In this document: positions 9,023-18,306 of the stretch, piece after piece
Layout of the letters: every line of letters begins with the position of its first letter
Numbering within the stretch: the stretch's first letter is position 1
Source of the DNA: Candidatus Kryptonium sp.
Lineage (GTDB): Bacteria > Bacteroidota > Ignavibacteria > Kryptoniales > Kryptoniaceae
Assembly (NCBI GenBank): GCA_025060635.1
Contig: JANXBN010000007.1
Coordinates: 62,001 to 126,000, forward strand
Length of the DNA: 64,000 nucleotides
Direction: 5' to 3'
The notes under the pieces: model-generated
Database searches by the model: none
The model's input: only the letters and a program-made list of their open reading frames with translations
Told to the model about the DNA's origin: nothing
Translations under genes and position numbers: made by a program

Positions 9023-10168
9023 ATGATAAAAATAGGTGTTCCAAAAGAAACCTATCCAGGTGAAACGAGGGTAGCACTTATCCCAGCCAATATCCAACAG
9101 TTTAAAAAAGCAGGGGCTGAGGTTATAGTTCAATCAGGGGCGGGTGAAAAAGCAGGTTACCGAGATGAAGAGTATCTTGAAAAAGGGGCGCAAATTGTAA
9201 AATCTCGGGAGGAAGTTTTTGCAAATGCTGATGTTATCCTTCAGGTTAGAGCTCTTGGGGCAAACCCAGAAGAGGGCAAAAAGGATATCCAATTAATGAA
9301 AGAAGGGCAAATTCTAATTGGATTTCTTGAGCCATTTTTTGCGAAAGATTTAATTGAAGAAGTAGCGAAAAAGGGAGTTATTTCCTTCGCTCTTGAGTTA
9401 TTGCCGAGGACTTCAAGAGCTCAAAGTATGGATGTTTTATCTTCAATGGCCACTATAGCTGGATACAAGGCGGTTTTGCTTGCAGCGAGTTATTTACCAA
9501 GAATGTTTCCGATGCTTACGACCGCAGCTGGTACGGTTTTGCCTGCTAATGTTTTTGTCATAGGTGCTGGTGTTGCAGGGCTTCAAGCAATTGCAACGGC
9601 GAAAAGATTAGGCGCAGTTGTAAAAGCGTATGATATAAGACCAGCAACAAAGCAAGAAGTTGAAAGCTTGGGTGCAAAGTTCGTTGAACTTGGACTTGAA
9701 TCGCAGGAAGCTGAGGACAAGAGTGGATATGCAAAAGATATGGGTGAAGAATTTTACAAGAAACAAAGGGAAATGTTGACGAAGATAATTTCTGAAAGTG
9801 ATGTCGTGATTTCCACGGCAGCTGTTCCTGGTAAAAGAGCACCTGTTTTGATAACCGAAGATATGGTAAAAGGAATGAAACCAGGTTCTGTTATCGTTGA
9901 CCTTGCAGCTGAAAGAGGTGGGAATTGTGAATTGACGAAGGCTGGAGAAGTCGTTGAAAAATATGGAGTGATAATCATAGGTCCAGTTAATGTTCCAGCA
10001 ACAGTTCCATATCACGCAAGCCAGATGTATTCAAAAAACATTACAAACTTCTGTTCCCTTTTCATCAAGAATGGTGAGATAAACTTGAATTTAAACGACG
10101 ATATTTTAGCAAGCACATTGCTCACGAAAGACGGGAAACTTGTAAATTCAATTTTTGGTCAATCTTAA
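9023..10168 (+). CDS. pntAA: NAD(P) transhydrogenase, alpha subunit part 1 (NAD-binding domain I)
   Basis: 381 residues matching domain I of proton-translocating transhydrogenase, which binds NAD(H) and exchanges hydride with NADP(H) on PntB. It opens with M-I-K-I-G-V-P-K-E-T, as in the alanine-dehydrogenase-like fold. It contains R-A-Q-S-M-D-V-L-S-S and the Rossmann G-A-G-V-A-G-L-Q-A-I. Here the alpha subunit is split in two, a common arrangement. The next gene starts 24 bases downstream and pntB follows, forming one operon that makes NADPH using the proton gradient. Confidence 0.95.
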   Translation: MIKIGVPKETYPGETRVALIPANIQQFKKAGAEVIVQSGAGEKAGYRDEEYLEKGAQIVKSREEVFANADVILQVRALGANPEEGKKDIQLMKEGQILIGFLEPFFAKDLIEEVAKKGVISFALELLPRTSRAQSMDVLSSMATIAGYKAVLLAASYLPRMFPMLTTAAGTVLPANVFVIGAGVAGLQAIATAKRLGAVVKAYDIRPATKQEVESLGAKFVELGLESQEAEDKSGYAKDMGEEFYKKQREMLTKIISESDVVISTAAVPGKRAPVLITEDMVKGMKPGSVIVDLAAERGGNCELTKAGEVVEKYGVIIIGPVNVPATVPYHASQMYSKNITNFCSLFIKNGEINLNLNDDILASTLLTKDGKLVNSIFGQS

Positions 10169-10191
10169 AAACAAAACCTGAAGGAATTAAA

Positions 10192-10497
10192 ATGGATCCT
10201 TTCATTGCAGTATTAACAATTTTCGTCCTTGCGATGATAGTTGGCTTTGAGGTCATAACCAAAGTTCCTCCAATTCTTCATACCCCTTTAATGTCTGGTT
10301 CAAATGCGATCTCAGGAATTACAATTATTGGTTCAATCATAGCTGCTGGTGCAAAGTATACAACACTTGCTTCTATCTTGGGCGTAATTGCAGTTACATT
10401 TGCAACGATAAATGTAGTTGGTGGTTTCCTTGTAACTCATAGAATGCTTGAGATGTTTCAGAAACCGAAATCAGATCAAAAGGAGAAGAAATCATAA
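10192..10497 (+). CDS. pntAB: NAD(P) transhydrogenase, alpha subunit part 2 (membrane)
   Basis: 101 residues with three hydrophobic helices. It matches the short membrane piece of the alpha subunit: F-E-V-I-T-K-V-P-P-I-L-H-T-P-L-M-S-G-S-N-A-I-S-G is its hallmark. It joins PntB to form the proton channel (domain II). It lies between pntAA and pntB with gaps of 23 and 22 bases. Confidence 0.95.
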   Translation: MDPFIAVLTIFVLAMIVGFEVITKVPPILHTPLMSGSNAISGITIIGSIIAAGAKYTTLASILGVIAVTFATINVVGGFLVTHRMLEMFQKPKSDQKEKKS

Positions 10498-10519
10498 TTA
10501 AAACAAAACCGAATTTGCT

Positions 10520-11905
10520 ATGCCACAAGCACTTGTAAATGTCGCTTATTTAATTTCAGCTTTGTTATTCATCTTCGCTTTAAAAGGTTTATCACATCCA
10601 CGTACCGCAGTTAGGGGAAATCTTCTTGGTGCAACTGGAATGTTGATCGCAATTGTTGTAACACTGCTTGATAAATCAATTGTAAGTTATGAGCTCATCA
10701 TCCTTGGCCTTGTAATTGGCGCAGTCGCTGGGACTATTTCAGCTCTTAAAGTTCCAATGACATCAATGCCTCAGATGGTTGCGATATTTAATGGTTTCGG
10801 TGGAGGTGCATCTGCTCTCGTTGCTGCTGTTGCATTTATTGAGGCGCTGGAATTAAACAAAGTACTGGGTACACAGGAAACGGTTGCGACGGTAGCTTCG
10901 GGAATAATTGGCGCAGTGACATTTTGGGGAAGTATGGTTGCATTTGGTAAACTTGAAGGACTAATTGAAGAAAGACCGATAAGATATAAGGGCGAGCAAA
11001 TAGTTAAAGTTTTATTCGCACTTGCTTCAATTATACTTGGCGTTTACTTTGGAATTAGTAAAGAGATGAACTATTACTGGTATTTAATAATCACTGCATC
11101 CATTCTTGGTGTGCTTCTTACTATCCCGATTGGTGGTGCGGATATGCCAGTTGTAATTTCATTGCTTAACTCTTATTCTGGACTTGCGGCGTGTGCAACT
11201 GGTTTCGTTTTAAACAACAATGTCTTGATAATTTCTGGTTCGCTCGTTGGTGCATCTGGAATTATACTTACAAATCTAATGTGCAAGGCGATGAATAGGT
11301 CTTTGACTAATGTTCTGTTTGGAGGATTTGGTGAGATAGTTTCTGAAGCGGATGAGGATAAAATTTATGGTGGTAAGATAAAATCTGCTACCCCTGAAGA
11401 AGTAGCTATGCTTCTTGAAAATGCACGACGCGTTGTCATTGTTCCTGGTTATGGAATGGCCGTCTCACAAGCACAGTTTGCAGTTCGCGACTTGATGAAA
11501 GTTTTGGAGTCAAAAGGTGTTGAAGTTGAATTTGCAATTCACCCTGTTGCTGGACGAATGCCTGGGCATATGAATGTTTTGCTTGCCGAGGCGGATATAC
11601 CGTATGAAAAATTAAAAGATATGGATGAAATAAACCCAACATTTGAGCAAGTAGATGTGTCTATTGTAATTGGTGCGAATGATGTAGTAAATCCGCTTGC
11701 ACGAACTGATTCAAATAGCCCAATAGCAGGAATGCCAATTCTTGATGTTGATAAGTCAAAGACGGTGGTTGTTATAAAGCGAAGCTTGGCACCAGGATTT
11801 GCTGGGATACCAAATCCGCTTTTCGCAGCTGATAATACTTTGATGCTTTTCGGCGATGGGAAGAAAATGGTCCAAGAGTTAATAAATGCCTTGAAGGAAT
11901 CTTAA
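10520..11905 (+). CDS. pntB: NAD(P) transhydrogenase, beta subunit
   Basis: 461 residues. The N-terminal half is a bundle of membrane helices (domain II). The C-terminal 180 residues are the NADP-binding domain III with V-I-V-P-G-Y-G-M-A-V-S-Q-A-Q, H-P-V-A-G-R-M-P-G-H-M-N-V-L-L-A-E-A and G-A-N-D-V-V-N-P. It is the last gene of the pnt operon, with a strong terminator beginning 25 bases after the stop. Confidence 0.96.
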   Translation: MPQALVNVAYLISALLFIFALKGLSHPRTAVRGNLLGATGMLIAIVVTLLDKSIVSYELIILGLVIGAVAGTISALKVPMTSMPQMVAIFNGFGGGASALVAAVAFIEALELNKVLGTQETVATVASGIIGAVTFWGSMVAFGKLEGLIEERPIRYKGEQIVKVLFALASIILGVYFGISKEMNYYWYLIITASILGVLLTIPIGGADMPVVISLLNSYSGLAACATGFVLNNNVLIISGSLVGASGIILTNLMCKAMNRSLTNVLFGGFGEIVSEADEDKIYGGKIKSATPEEVAMLLENARRVVIVPGYGMAVSQAQFAVRDLMKVLESKGVEVEFAIHPVAGRMPGHMNVLLAEADIPYEKLKDMDEINPTFEQVDVSIVIGANDVVNPLARTDSNSPIAGMPILDVDKSKTVVVIKRSLAPGFAGIPNPLFAADNTLMLFGDGKKMVQELINALKES

Positions 11906-11930
11906 TAAAAACTTTTAATTCAGTTTTTAA

Positions 11931-11956
11931 GCCCCGACATTCGTCGGGGCTTTTTT
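11931..11956 (+). terminator. Rho-independent terminator of the pnt operon
   Basis: Perfect 8-bp GC-rich stem GCCCCGAC / GTCGGGGC (11931-11938 with 11943-11950), a 4-base loop ATTC, then six T. It is placed directly after pntB and is the clearest intrinsic terminator in the window. Confidence 0.95.
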
Positions 11957-12035
11957 GTTATGTCGTATAGTTATCTAACTCTTCGCACTTGAGGTATATC
12001 AAAGTGTTATTTCTAATGCGATGACTGTTTATTTG

Positions 12036-12767
12036 TTATTTTGAAATATCGCTCATGGAATCAAAAGATTTCGCAACTTTACGGAAAATTTCGTCAAACA
12101 TTTTTTCAGTTAACTTTCCTGTGAAGGTGTTCCTTTGGCTTGGATGGTAAGAGCAAATTAAGTTTATCATTTTCTCGTTTTGTGGATTAACAAATGTTAA
12201 TTCGTTCCCGTGGTAAAATTTCAAATTTCCGCTTGATTTTTCAAATTCAAAGTCAAACAATGTTTTCACAACCGTTGAAAACGCAAGTTGTCCGAGCGTG
12301 ATAATTATTTTTACATTTTTGAGAAGTTCAAATTCACTTTTCAAATATATATTGCAATTCTCAATCTCTTTTTTAGTCGGCTTATTTTCTGGCGGGGCGC
12401 AACGAACGATGGCTGTTATATAACAATTGTTAAGTTTTAAACCATCATCTCTTGATATTGATTCGGGTTGATTAGCGAAGCCGAATTTGAACAGCGCCCT
12501 ATAAAGCCATTCGCCACTTCTATCACCTGTGAACATTCTTCCAGTCCTGTTTCCACCATGTGCAGCAGGAGCAAGTCCAACAATCAAAATCTCAGCTTCT
12601 TCATCTCCGAAGCCTGGGACTGGTTTTCCCCAATAATCCCAGTTTTTAAATCTTGAAATTTTTTCCTTCGCAATTTTCTCACGCCATTTAACAAGTCGTA
12701 AGCATTTGCGGCAGTTTATAACTACATCGTTAAGTTCTTCAAACGATTTAAATTTCAATTTTGACAT
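12036..12767 (-). CDS. udgb: Type-5 uracil-DNA glycosylase (UDGb), Fe-S
   Basis: Removes uracil, and often hypoxanthine, from DNA; typical of thermophiles, where cytosine deamination is fast. Motif A reads G-L-A-P-A-A-H-G-G-N-R-T-G-R-M-F-T-G-D (64-82), the family-5 version without the catalytic Asp/Asn of other families. Motif B is H-P-S-Q-R-N. Four cysteines (C19, C22, C123, C138) are placed as expected for the 4Fe-4S cluster. 243 residues, usual length. Its start lies inside the end of the nucleotidyltransferase gene (20-base overlap), so it is translated with the HEPN/MNT pair. Confidence 0.92.
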   Translation of the reverse strand: MSKLKFKSFEELNDVVINCRKCLRLVKWREKIAKEKISRFKNWDYWGKPVPGFGDEEAEILIVGLAPAAHGGNRTGRMFTGDRSGEWLYRALFKFGFANQPESISRDDGLKLNNCYITAIVRCAPPENKPTKKEIENCNIYLKSEFELLKNVKIIITLGQLAFSTVVKTLFDFEFEKSSGNLKFYHGNELTFVNPQNEKMINLICSYHPSQRNTFTGKLTEKMFDEIFRKVAKSFDSMSDISK

Positions 12768-13098
12768 CTATCATCCTGTCATACCATTTTTCAAATTCAA
12801 CCGATGTCGCAAGGTGGATTTCCAATGGTGCGTTGAAATTATATCTTTCAAGAATTAGTTTTTTCAATTTAGCTCTGCCGATTAAATCTTTGGGGACTTC
12901 TTCGCTTACGATTAAAATATCAATGTCACTGAAAACATTCCAATTTCCTTTGACAACCGAGCCAAAGACGAAAACTCTGAAATCTTTAAAATATAATCTC
13001 AATAACTCCTTTATCTCCTTTGCGATCGTCATATAATTTTTGAAAAACGGCTCTTTTTCCTCTTTCATTCGCCTTAACATATCCATATAAGCGTTCAT
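12748..13098 (-). CDS. Minimal nucleotidyltransferase (MNT) domain protein
   Basis: 116 residues with the pol-beta-type signature G46-S47-x10-D58-I-D60 (FGSVVKGNWNVFSDIDI). The third carboxylate may be the Glu of the L-E-I-H-L strand. Such small proteins usually pair with a HEPN partner; characterised relatives AMPylate the partner or act as antitoxins. It overlaps the HEPN gene by 4 bases upstream and the UDG gene by 20 bases downstream. The substrate is unknown. Confidence 0.85.
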   Translation of the reverse strand: MNAYMDMLRRMKEEKEPFFKNYMTIAKEIKELLRLYFKDFRVFVFGSVVKGNWNVFSDIDILIVSEEVPKDLIGRAKLKKLILERYNFNAPLEIHLATSVEFEKWYDRMIDVKIEI

Positions 13099-13475
13099 GT
13101 TAACGACTCAACTATCTCTTTTATTTGATAAACTAACTTTTTCATTTTTTCAACTGGGGTTCTGTTGAACTGGACATCAAAATATCTGGTCGCAAGATAT
13201 GCTTCTTCAAGTAGAAAGATGGTTTCTGTTTCTTTTAGGTTCTCAAGTGTTTCAATTTTATCTTTTTGTTCAATTATTTTCGCACATTCATCTATCAATT
13301 TTAGCAAACTATGAGTTTTGGGATAATCACCAACCTTTTTCCATAGTAGGTACTTTAAAAACAATTGGGCTGATTGTTCGTAATTAAATGCTGCAAAGTT
13401 GAAATCTTCTTTTGAGAGAAGGTAATCTGCAATTTCCAAGAATTTCAATGCATTTTTTTTCAAAAACTCGCCCAT
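13095..13475 (-). CDS. HEPN-domain protein (PF05168-like)
   Basis: 126 residues, all helical. It has the HEPN family layout F-N-F-A-A-F-N-Y-E-Q-S-A-Q-L-F-L-K, then K-T-H-S-L-L-K-L, and an A-T-R-Y-F-D motif (95-100). There is no R-x4-6-H ribonuclease motif, so it is probably not an active HEPN RNase. It may bind nucleotide or be the target of the adjacent nucleotidyltransferase. It touches the end of kbl at position 13475, so it is probably transcribed from the tdh-kbl promoter. Confidence 0.82.
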   Translation of the reverse strand: MGEFLKKNALKFLEIADYLLSKEDFNFAAFNYEQSAQLFLKYLLWKKVGDYPKTHSLLKLIDECAKIIEQKDKIETLENLKETETIFLLEEAYLATRYFDVQFNRTPVEKMKKLVYQIKEIVESLT

Positions 13476-14689
13476 TAAATCACGCCGAGTTTTTTCCCTA
13501 CCTTTTTAAAAGCTTCCAATGCCCTATCAATGTCATTTTTTGATAAAGCAGCTGAAATTTGGGCTCTCAGCCTCGCTTCACCTTTCGGGACAACCGGATA
13601 CCATAGACCTTTGATATAAACTCCTTCTTTCAAAAGCTCCTCACTCATATCCATCGCAAGTGATGCTTCGCCAAGCATTATCGGGACGATCGGATGAATT
13701 CCATCAAGGATTTTGAAACCAAGATTTTTGATCTCGCGCCTGAAATACATCGTGTTTTCTCGCAATTTTTCAATAAGCGATGTATCTTCTTCAAGCATTT
13801 TAATTGCTTCAATAGTTGCTACTACGACAGCTGGAGGGAGGGAATTTGAAAATGTGTAAGGTCTTGATTTTTGTCTTAGGTATTCAATTAATTCTTTTTT
13901 ACCGCTGATGAATCCACCAGCTGCGCCACCTATTGCCTTGCCGAGCGTTCCAGAAATGACCTCAACTTGACCGAACACGCCAAGCTCTTCTGCCGTCCCT
14001 CGTCCAGTTTTTCCTATTACTCCAAGTCCATGCGAGTCATCAACAAATAAAATTGCGTTGTATTTTTTCGCAAGTTCAATAAGTTGAGGTAGTGGTGCCA
14101 TATCGCCTTCCATGCTGAAAACCCCATCAGTTGCAATTATCCTAAATCGGTAATCTTTATCCTTGTCCTCTTCAAGCATTTGTTCAAGTGCTTTCCAATC
14201 GCCGTGTGGATAAACTTTTTTATCAACGACTTCAGGTTTGCACAATCTTATGCCATCAATTATGCTTGCGTGGTTTAATCTATCGCTGTAAATCACATCT
14301 TTGTAGTTTTCATATCCAAGCGATTCATTCACAATTGAGGCGAAAAATCCCTCATTTGCTGCGAAACAAGATGAAAAAAGAATTGAATCTTCTGCTCCTA
14401 CGAATTCTGCGATCTTTTCCTCAAGTTGTTTATGAATTGACTGAGTTCCGCAGATAAACCTGACAGATGCAACTCCATATCCGTATTCTTTAATTCCACG
14501 AATTGCGGCTTCTTTAATTCTTGGATGCGATGCAAGTCCAAGGTAATTATTTGAGGCAAGCATTATAACTTCCCTTCCATCTACTCTAACGACTCCACCT
14601 TGTTCGCTTAAAAGTGGTATTTCTTTTTTGAATGTTTTTGTCGCATGTAATCTGTTAAGTTCGTTTGTTAAAACTTGTGTGTAGTTCAT
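13475..14689 (-). CDS. kbl: Glycine C-acetyltransferase (2-amino-3-ketobutyrate CoA ligase)
   Basis: PLP enzyme of the alpha-oxoamine synthase family, 404 residues. It shows N-N-Y-L-G-L near the N-terminus, [10 protein letters not shown] for PLP ring contact, and the Schiff-base lysine in [11 protein letters not shown]. Related members (AONS, ALAS, SPT) share the fold. The neighbouring threonine dehydrogenase makes KBL the best call: the pair turns threonine into glycine plus acetyl-CoA. The gap to tdh is 22 bases. Confidence 0.9.
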   Translation of the reverse strand: MNYTQVLTNELNRLHATKTFKKEIPLLSEQGGVVRVDGREVIMLASNNYLGLASHPRIKEAAIRGIKEYGYGVASVRFICGTQSIHKQLEEKIAEFVGAEDSILFSSCFAANEGFFASIVNESLGYENYKDVIYSDRLNHASIIDGIRLCKPEVVDKKVYPHGDWKALEQMLEEDKDKDYRFRIIATDGVFSMEGDMAPLPQLIELAKKYNAILFVDDSHGLGVIGKTGRGTAEELGVFGQVEVISGTLGKAIGGAAGGFISGKKELIEYLRQKSRPYTFSNSLPPAVVVATIEAIKMLEEDTSLIEKLRENTMYFRREIKNLGFKILDGIHPIVPIMLGEASLAMDMSEELLKEGVYIKGLWYPVVPKGEARLRAQISAALSKNDIDRALEAFKKVGKKLGVI

Positions 14690-14711
14690 TTTATTTTCAG
14701 TGATTTTGTTT

Positions 14712-15965
14712 TTAAGGTTTTAAAATTACCTTTAATCCGTCACCATTTTTTATTGCGTTGAAACCTTCTTCAAATTTTTCAAGCGGTAGCTGATGAGTTA
14801 TAAATCCAGTTTCAAGGATTTTATCCGCAAGACCACTTTTCAACAGAGCACGCATTATTTCCCATGTCTCAAAAACTTTCCTTCCAATTATCCCATGAAT
14901 TGTGATCCCTTTGAAAATTACATTCTTTGAAAAATCAATTTTAAAGTCACCTTCTGGAAGACCAAGTAGTGAAATTGTCCCGCCCATTCTTATGACTTCA
15001 AATGCGTCCTGGTAAGCTTTATAATTTCCAGACATTTCAAATACTACATCAACACCTGTTCCGCCAGTTTCAGATTTGACGGTTTTTATAAATCTTTCTC
15101 TTTCTTCCGGAATTGCCACATCAAAGCAATAATCTGCGCCAAATTTTTTCGCTATTGAAAATCTTTTTTCAACGATTTTTTCATGAGTTGCTCCTGTTCC
15201 AGGTTTTGATGCGTCTGTGACGAAAATTTTAGATGCACCACTCATTTTCGCAATTGCGGTTGCCATAAGTCCTTGGACTCCGCATCCGAGGATCGCAACT
15301 GTTTGTCCCATCAAGTTAACGGATTGAGCAGTGTGAACCGCGTTTCCAATTGCATCCATAAATGCGATTATTTCAACCGGAAGCTCGCCGTTCTTAAAAA
15401 GCACTATGTTTTCCGCTGGCACTTTTGCATATTTAGTGAAAATTCCATCTTCATGAATTCCCTTTATCTTTGTGTTTTGACAGACATGTTTTTGACCCAT
15501 GCGACACTGATGGCATCTTCCACAAGTTATGTGCATTTCAGCAGAGATTATGAAATTTTCCCTTAACACCTCAATTAAATCTGGATCTTTAGCGAGCTCA
15601 TCAATCGTTCTTTTCCCGACAAAATTGCTAAGAGTTTCATCCTCATATGATTTTTCAATCAAAAGACCTGCTAAATGTTTTCTTGCAATATCTCCGGCGT
15701 CAACAATTTTGCCTGCAAACTCATGTCCTACGATGACATAAGGTGTTGTGTTTAAGAGCATTTCGTCTTTTAGAGATTGCTTGCTGTTGTAAATTCCAAC
15801 ATCTGTTCCACATATTGCTGCTGAAACAACTTCAATTTTTACTTCCCTTGGATCGGTTATCTCAGGTACTGGAACCTCGGTGAGGATAAGTCCTTTTTCC
15901 CATTCCTTATCTGGATGGGGGGTTGGTTTGATGACGGCTTTCATAGTGTTGTTTTTGGTGTGCAT
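14712..15965 (-). CDS. tdh: Zinc-dependent L-threonine 3-dehydrogenase-like enzyme
   Basis: MDR-family alcohol dehydrogenase, 417 residues. Catalytic zinc ligands are in A-I-C-G-T-D and G-H-E-F-A-G. The structural zinc has four cysteines in [15 protein letters not shown], and the NAD site is G-C-G-V-Q-G. It is longer than typical Tdh (about 340). An insertion of roughly 50 residues, after V-D-A-G and before the structural zinc, accounts for the difference. Position beside kbl supports threonine oxidation to 2-amino-3-ketobutyrate. The start could also be the Met eight codons in (MKAVIKP). A sorbitol-type dehydrogenase is the alternative. Confidence 0.85.
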   Translation of the reverse strand: MHTKNNTMKAVIKPTPHPDKEWEKGLILTEVPVPEITDPREVKIEVVSAAICGTDVGIYNSKQSLKDEMLLNTTPYVIVGHEFAGKIVDAGDIARKHLAGLLIEKSYEDETLSNFVGKRTIDELAKDPDLIEVLRENFIISAEMHITCGRCHQCRMGQKHVCQNTKIKGIHEDGIFTKYAKVPAENIVLFKNGELPVEIIAFMDAIGNAVHTAQSVNLMGQTVAILGCGVQGLMATAIAKMSGASKIFVTDASKPGTGATHEKIVEKRFSIAKKFGADYCFDVAIPEERERFIKTVKSETGGTGVDVVFEMSGNYKAYQDAFEVIRMGGTISLLGLPEGDFKIDFSKNVIFKGITIHGIIGRKVFETWEIMRALLKSGLADKILETGFITHQLPLEKFEEGFNAIKNGDGLKVILKP

Positions 15966-16324
15966 TTAAATGTCCTTATTTCTTTTTGTTAAACCGATTT
16001 TATCGGTTCAAGTGTAAATATAACCAAAAGATTTTTTTAGTTCAATTAGAATAAACCATACTTTGTCCTCAAGTAGTTTTATTAAGCCTTACTTTTAACT
16101 TTGCTTGTGTGAAATCAAAAATTTTCCAGTTTGGGGCATCTCGTTGGGAAATACCCAAATTTGATAATTTAAATTGTGCGGATTAAATTTTAACAAAAGT
16201 TCCTCTTTTTTGCTTTATGGTTTAAAAACGCTTCTTAGGTTTTCTATCTGTAGTTATTGAAATCGCGAGAAAAACAACTAATTTAGATGATCAAAAAATT
16301 ACTGCCTTAGCAAAGTTTGAATTT
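15966..16324. other. 359-bp non-coding region between divergent tdh and the CorC-like gene
   Basis: No ORF of note. It contains a perfect 7-bp inverted repeat AACCGAT-TTT-ATCGGTT (15992-16008) just upstream of tdh and a second one, TTGGG-AAATA-CCCAA (16144-16158). It should hold the promoters for the tdh-kbl-HEPN-MNT-UDG run and for the CorC-like gene, but no standard box pair is convincing. Confidence 0.6.
15992..16008. promoter_or_regulatory. Inverted repeat upstream of tdh (candidate operator)
   Basis: AACCGAT and ATCGGTT are perfect 7-bp arms around TTT, starting 27 bases upstream of the tdh ATG. On the minus strand it would lie in the 5' leader or promoter. It could be a repressor site or an RNA hairpin. 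There is no T-run directly following on the minus strand, so a terminator is unlikely. Confidence 0.4.
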
Positions 16325-17524
16325 ATGTCATTTATATTCTCTCTTTTTCTAATTTTAACTGGAATCTTGATCTCGGCGCTTGAAACTGCGATAATGACGC
16401 TTGAGGGAGAGGAAAAACTTAAACGCATATTGTTTAGTAGAATACATCTTTTCAAGCGAAATCCCGATCGTTTTAAATTTGTCAGCTCTTGCTTTAAAAC
16501 TTTCCTTTTTATTTCAGCCTTTGTTTTACTTGGGGTGTGGTCAGAAGGTAAGATGACTTTGCTGTTTATCGTTTTTGTGGTTGCAATGTTTTCAATTTAT
16601 CTGCTTCAGTTGGCGCAGAATTTTTCTGAGAAAAATCCTGATTTAGTTGTCAAAAGATTAGAAATTTTGATTCATTTTATTTTTTATCTTTTCAAGCTTT
16701 CATTTCTTCTTCCGAAGAAACTTATTATGTTTTCCGGGAGAAGCGTGGATATTGTAAAGCGTGAGTTTGAATTTTTAATCCACGGCATTGAAACAGATGA
16801 AAATCCAGATGAAAATTTGCTTCTTAAAAATGTGTTTGAATTCAACGATAAGACGGTCCGAGAGATAATGGTTCCGAGAACGAAGGTTGTTGCTCTTGAT
16901 ATAAACGCACCACGCGAGAAAGTAATAAAAATTGTGCTTAATGAAGGATATTCACGGCTTCCAGTTTATAGAGATACGATTGATAATATAATTGGTGTGA
17001 TTTATGCAAAAGATTTGATAAACTACATTGAGGAGCCAAATCTATTTGTCCTTTACGATCTTTTGAGACCCGCATATTTTGTCCCCGAAACTAAGAAGAT
17101 AAGTGAACTGTTAAAAGAATTACAAAAAAACAAAATTCATATCGCTATCGTTGTAGATGAATTCGGAGGGTTTCAGGGAATCGTCACACTTGAAGATATA
17201 CTTGAGGAAATAGTGGGCGAGATTCACGATGAATATGATCAGGTTGAAAAAAGCTATGAGGTTCTAAACGATGGCTCAATCGTCGTTGATGCCGGAATGC
17301 TTGTGAGCGATTTCAATAGGAAATTCGGTGAGGATATTCCGGAGGGGACTGATTATGAAAGCATCGGTGGTTTCGTATCAAAACTTGCTGGACGAATTCC
17401 AAATGAAGGTGAGAAGATTAAGTTCAGAAACATTGTTTTTGAGGTTCTTAAAAAATCAAAAAGAAAAATAATTGAACTAAAAATAACCAGAGCAGACAAA
17501 TGGGCTTTCTTGAGAAAATCGTGA
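16325..17524 (+). CDS. CorC/HlyC-type CBS-domain membrane protein
   Basis: 399 residues: N-terminal DUF21-like hydrophobic region with about three or four membrane segments, then a pair of CBS domains (E-I-M-V-P-R-T-K-V to V-D-E-F-G-G-F-Q-G-I-V-T-L-E-D-I-L-E-E-I-V-G-E-I), then a CorC_HlyC C-terminal domain. Members are linked to Mg/Co efflux or membrane integrity; the older name hemolysin is misleading. The stop overlaps the trpC-like start by 25 bases. Confidence 0.9.
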   Translation: MSFIFSLFLILTGILISALETAIMTLEGEEKLKRILFSRIHLFKRNPDRFKFVSSCFKTFLFISAFVLLGVWSEGKMTLLFIVFVVAMFSIYLLQLAQNFSEKNPDLVVKRLEILIHFIFYLFKLSFLLPKKLIMFSGRSVDIVKREFEFLIHGIETDENPDENLLLKNVFEFNDKTVREIMVPRTKVVALDINAPREKVIKIVLNEGYSRLPVYRDTIDNIIGVIYAKDLINYIEEPNLFVLYDLLRPAYFVPETKKISELLKELQKNKIHIAIVVDEFGGFQGIVTLEDILEEIVGEIHDEYDQVEKSYEVLNDGSIVVDAGMLVSDFNRKFGEDIPEGTDYESIGGFVSKLAGRIPNEGEKIKFRNIVFEVLKKSKRKIIELKITRADKWAFLRKS

Positions 17525-18306
17525 AAAGCAAATTAGCAGAAGTTGAAAGATCCAAAGAGATACTACAGTTGAAAGATCTAAGAAAACTTATTGACCATCC
17601 AATGTATAAACATTTTAGCTTGTCCGCATCATTGAGAAAGGAAAAACAATTGAAGATAATCGCAGAGATAAAAAATATATCTACATATTCCGGAGCTTTG
17701 AACTCTGATAATTTTTCTCTGGCTGCGATTGCTAAGGAATACGAAATGGCTGGGGCGAGTGCAATTTCTGTTCCGACTGATTTTAAGTTTTTGGGTGGGA
17801 GAAAACAACATTTATCGCAGGTAAAAAGCAGTGTGAATATTCCCGTTTTAAGAAAAGATTTCATCATTGACGAGTACCAAATTTATGAGACGAAATATAT
17901 TGGAGCGGATGCTGTTCTCTTGATTGTAAAGATAATTGATGATGTTCAACTTGAAGATTATTTACAACTTGCGAAGGAGATTGGGCTTGATGTCCTTGTT
18001 GAGGTTTTTGATAAACATGATATCGCGCGGGTTTTGAAAGTTTCACCATATCCAAAGTTGATTGGAATAAATAACAGAGATCCTGAAACATTTGAAGCGA
18101 ATATAAATAAGTCAATTGATTTTTGTAAATTTCTTCCAGATGATGTTATAAAAGTTAGCGAAGGTGGAATCAGCGAAAGGGAAGATGTCCTCAAAATTTT
18201 AGACGCAGGTTTTGATGCCATTCTTCTTGATGAGGTTTTAATGAAGGCGGAAAATAAAATCGCGAAAATTTACGAATTAATCGGTGAAAGTTCGGGAAAA
18301 GCTTGA
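17500..18306 (+). CDS. trpC: Indole-3-glycerol-phosphate synthase-like protein, divergent
   Basis: 268-residue TIM barrel matching TrpC along its length. Conserved: E56/K58 (IIAEIK), K119 in L-R-K-D-F, E168 in V-E-V-F, G-I-N-N-R-D (189-194) and E221. Altered: the phosphate/anthranilate loop normally reading K-R-x-S-P-S-x-G is K-N-I-S-T-Y-S-G here, and the usual E-S-G-I is E-G-G-I. No other trp gene is in the window. It overlaps the CorC-like gene by 25 bases. Tryptophan synthesis is the default role, but substrate use may differ. Confidence 0.8.
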   Translation: MGFLEKIVKSKLAEVERSKEILQLKDLRKLIDHPMYKHFSLSASLRKEKQLKIIAEIKNISTYSGALNSDNFSLAAIAKEYEMAGASAISVPTDFKFLGGRKQHLSQVKSSVNIPVLRKDFIIDEYQIYETKYIGADAVLLIVKIIDDVQLEDYLQLAKEIGLDVLVEVFDKHDIARVLKVSPYPKLIGINNRDPETFEANINKSIDFCKFLPDDVIKVSEGGISEREDVLKILDAGFDAILLDEVLMKAENKIAKIYELIGESSGKA

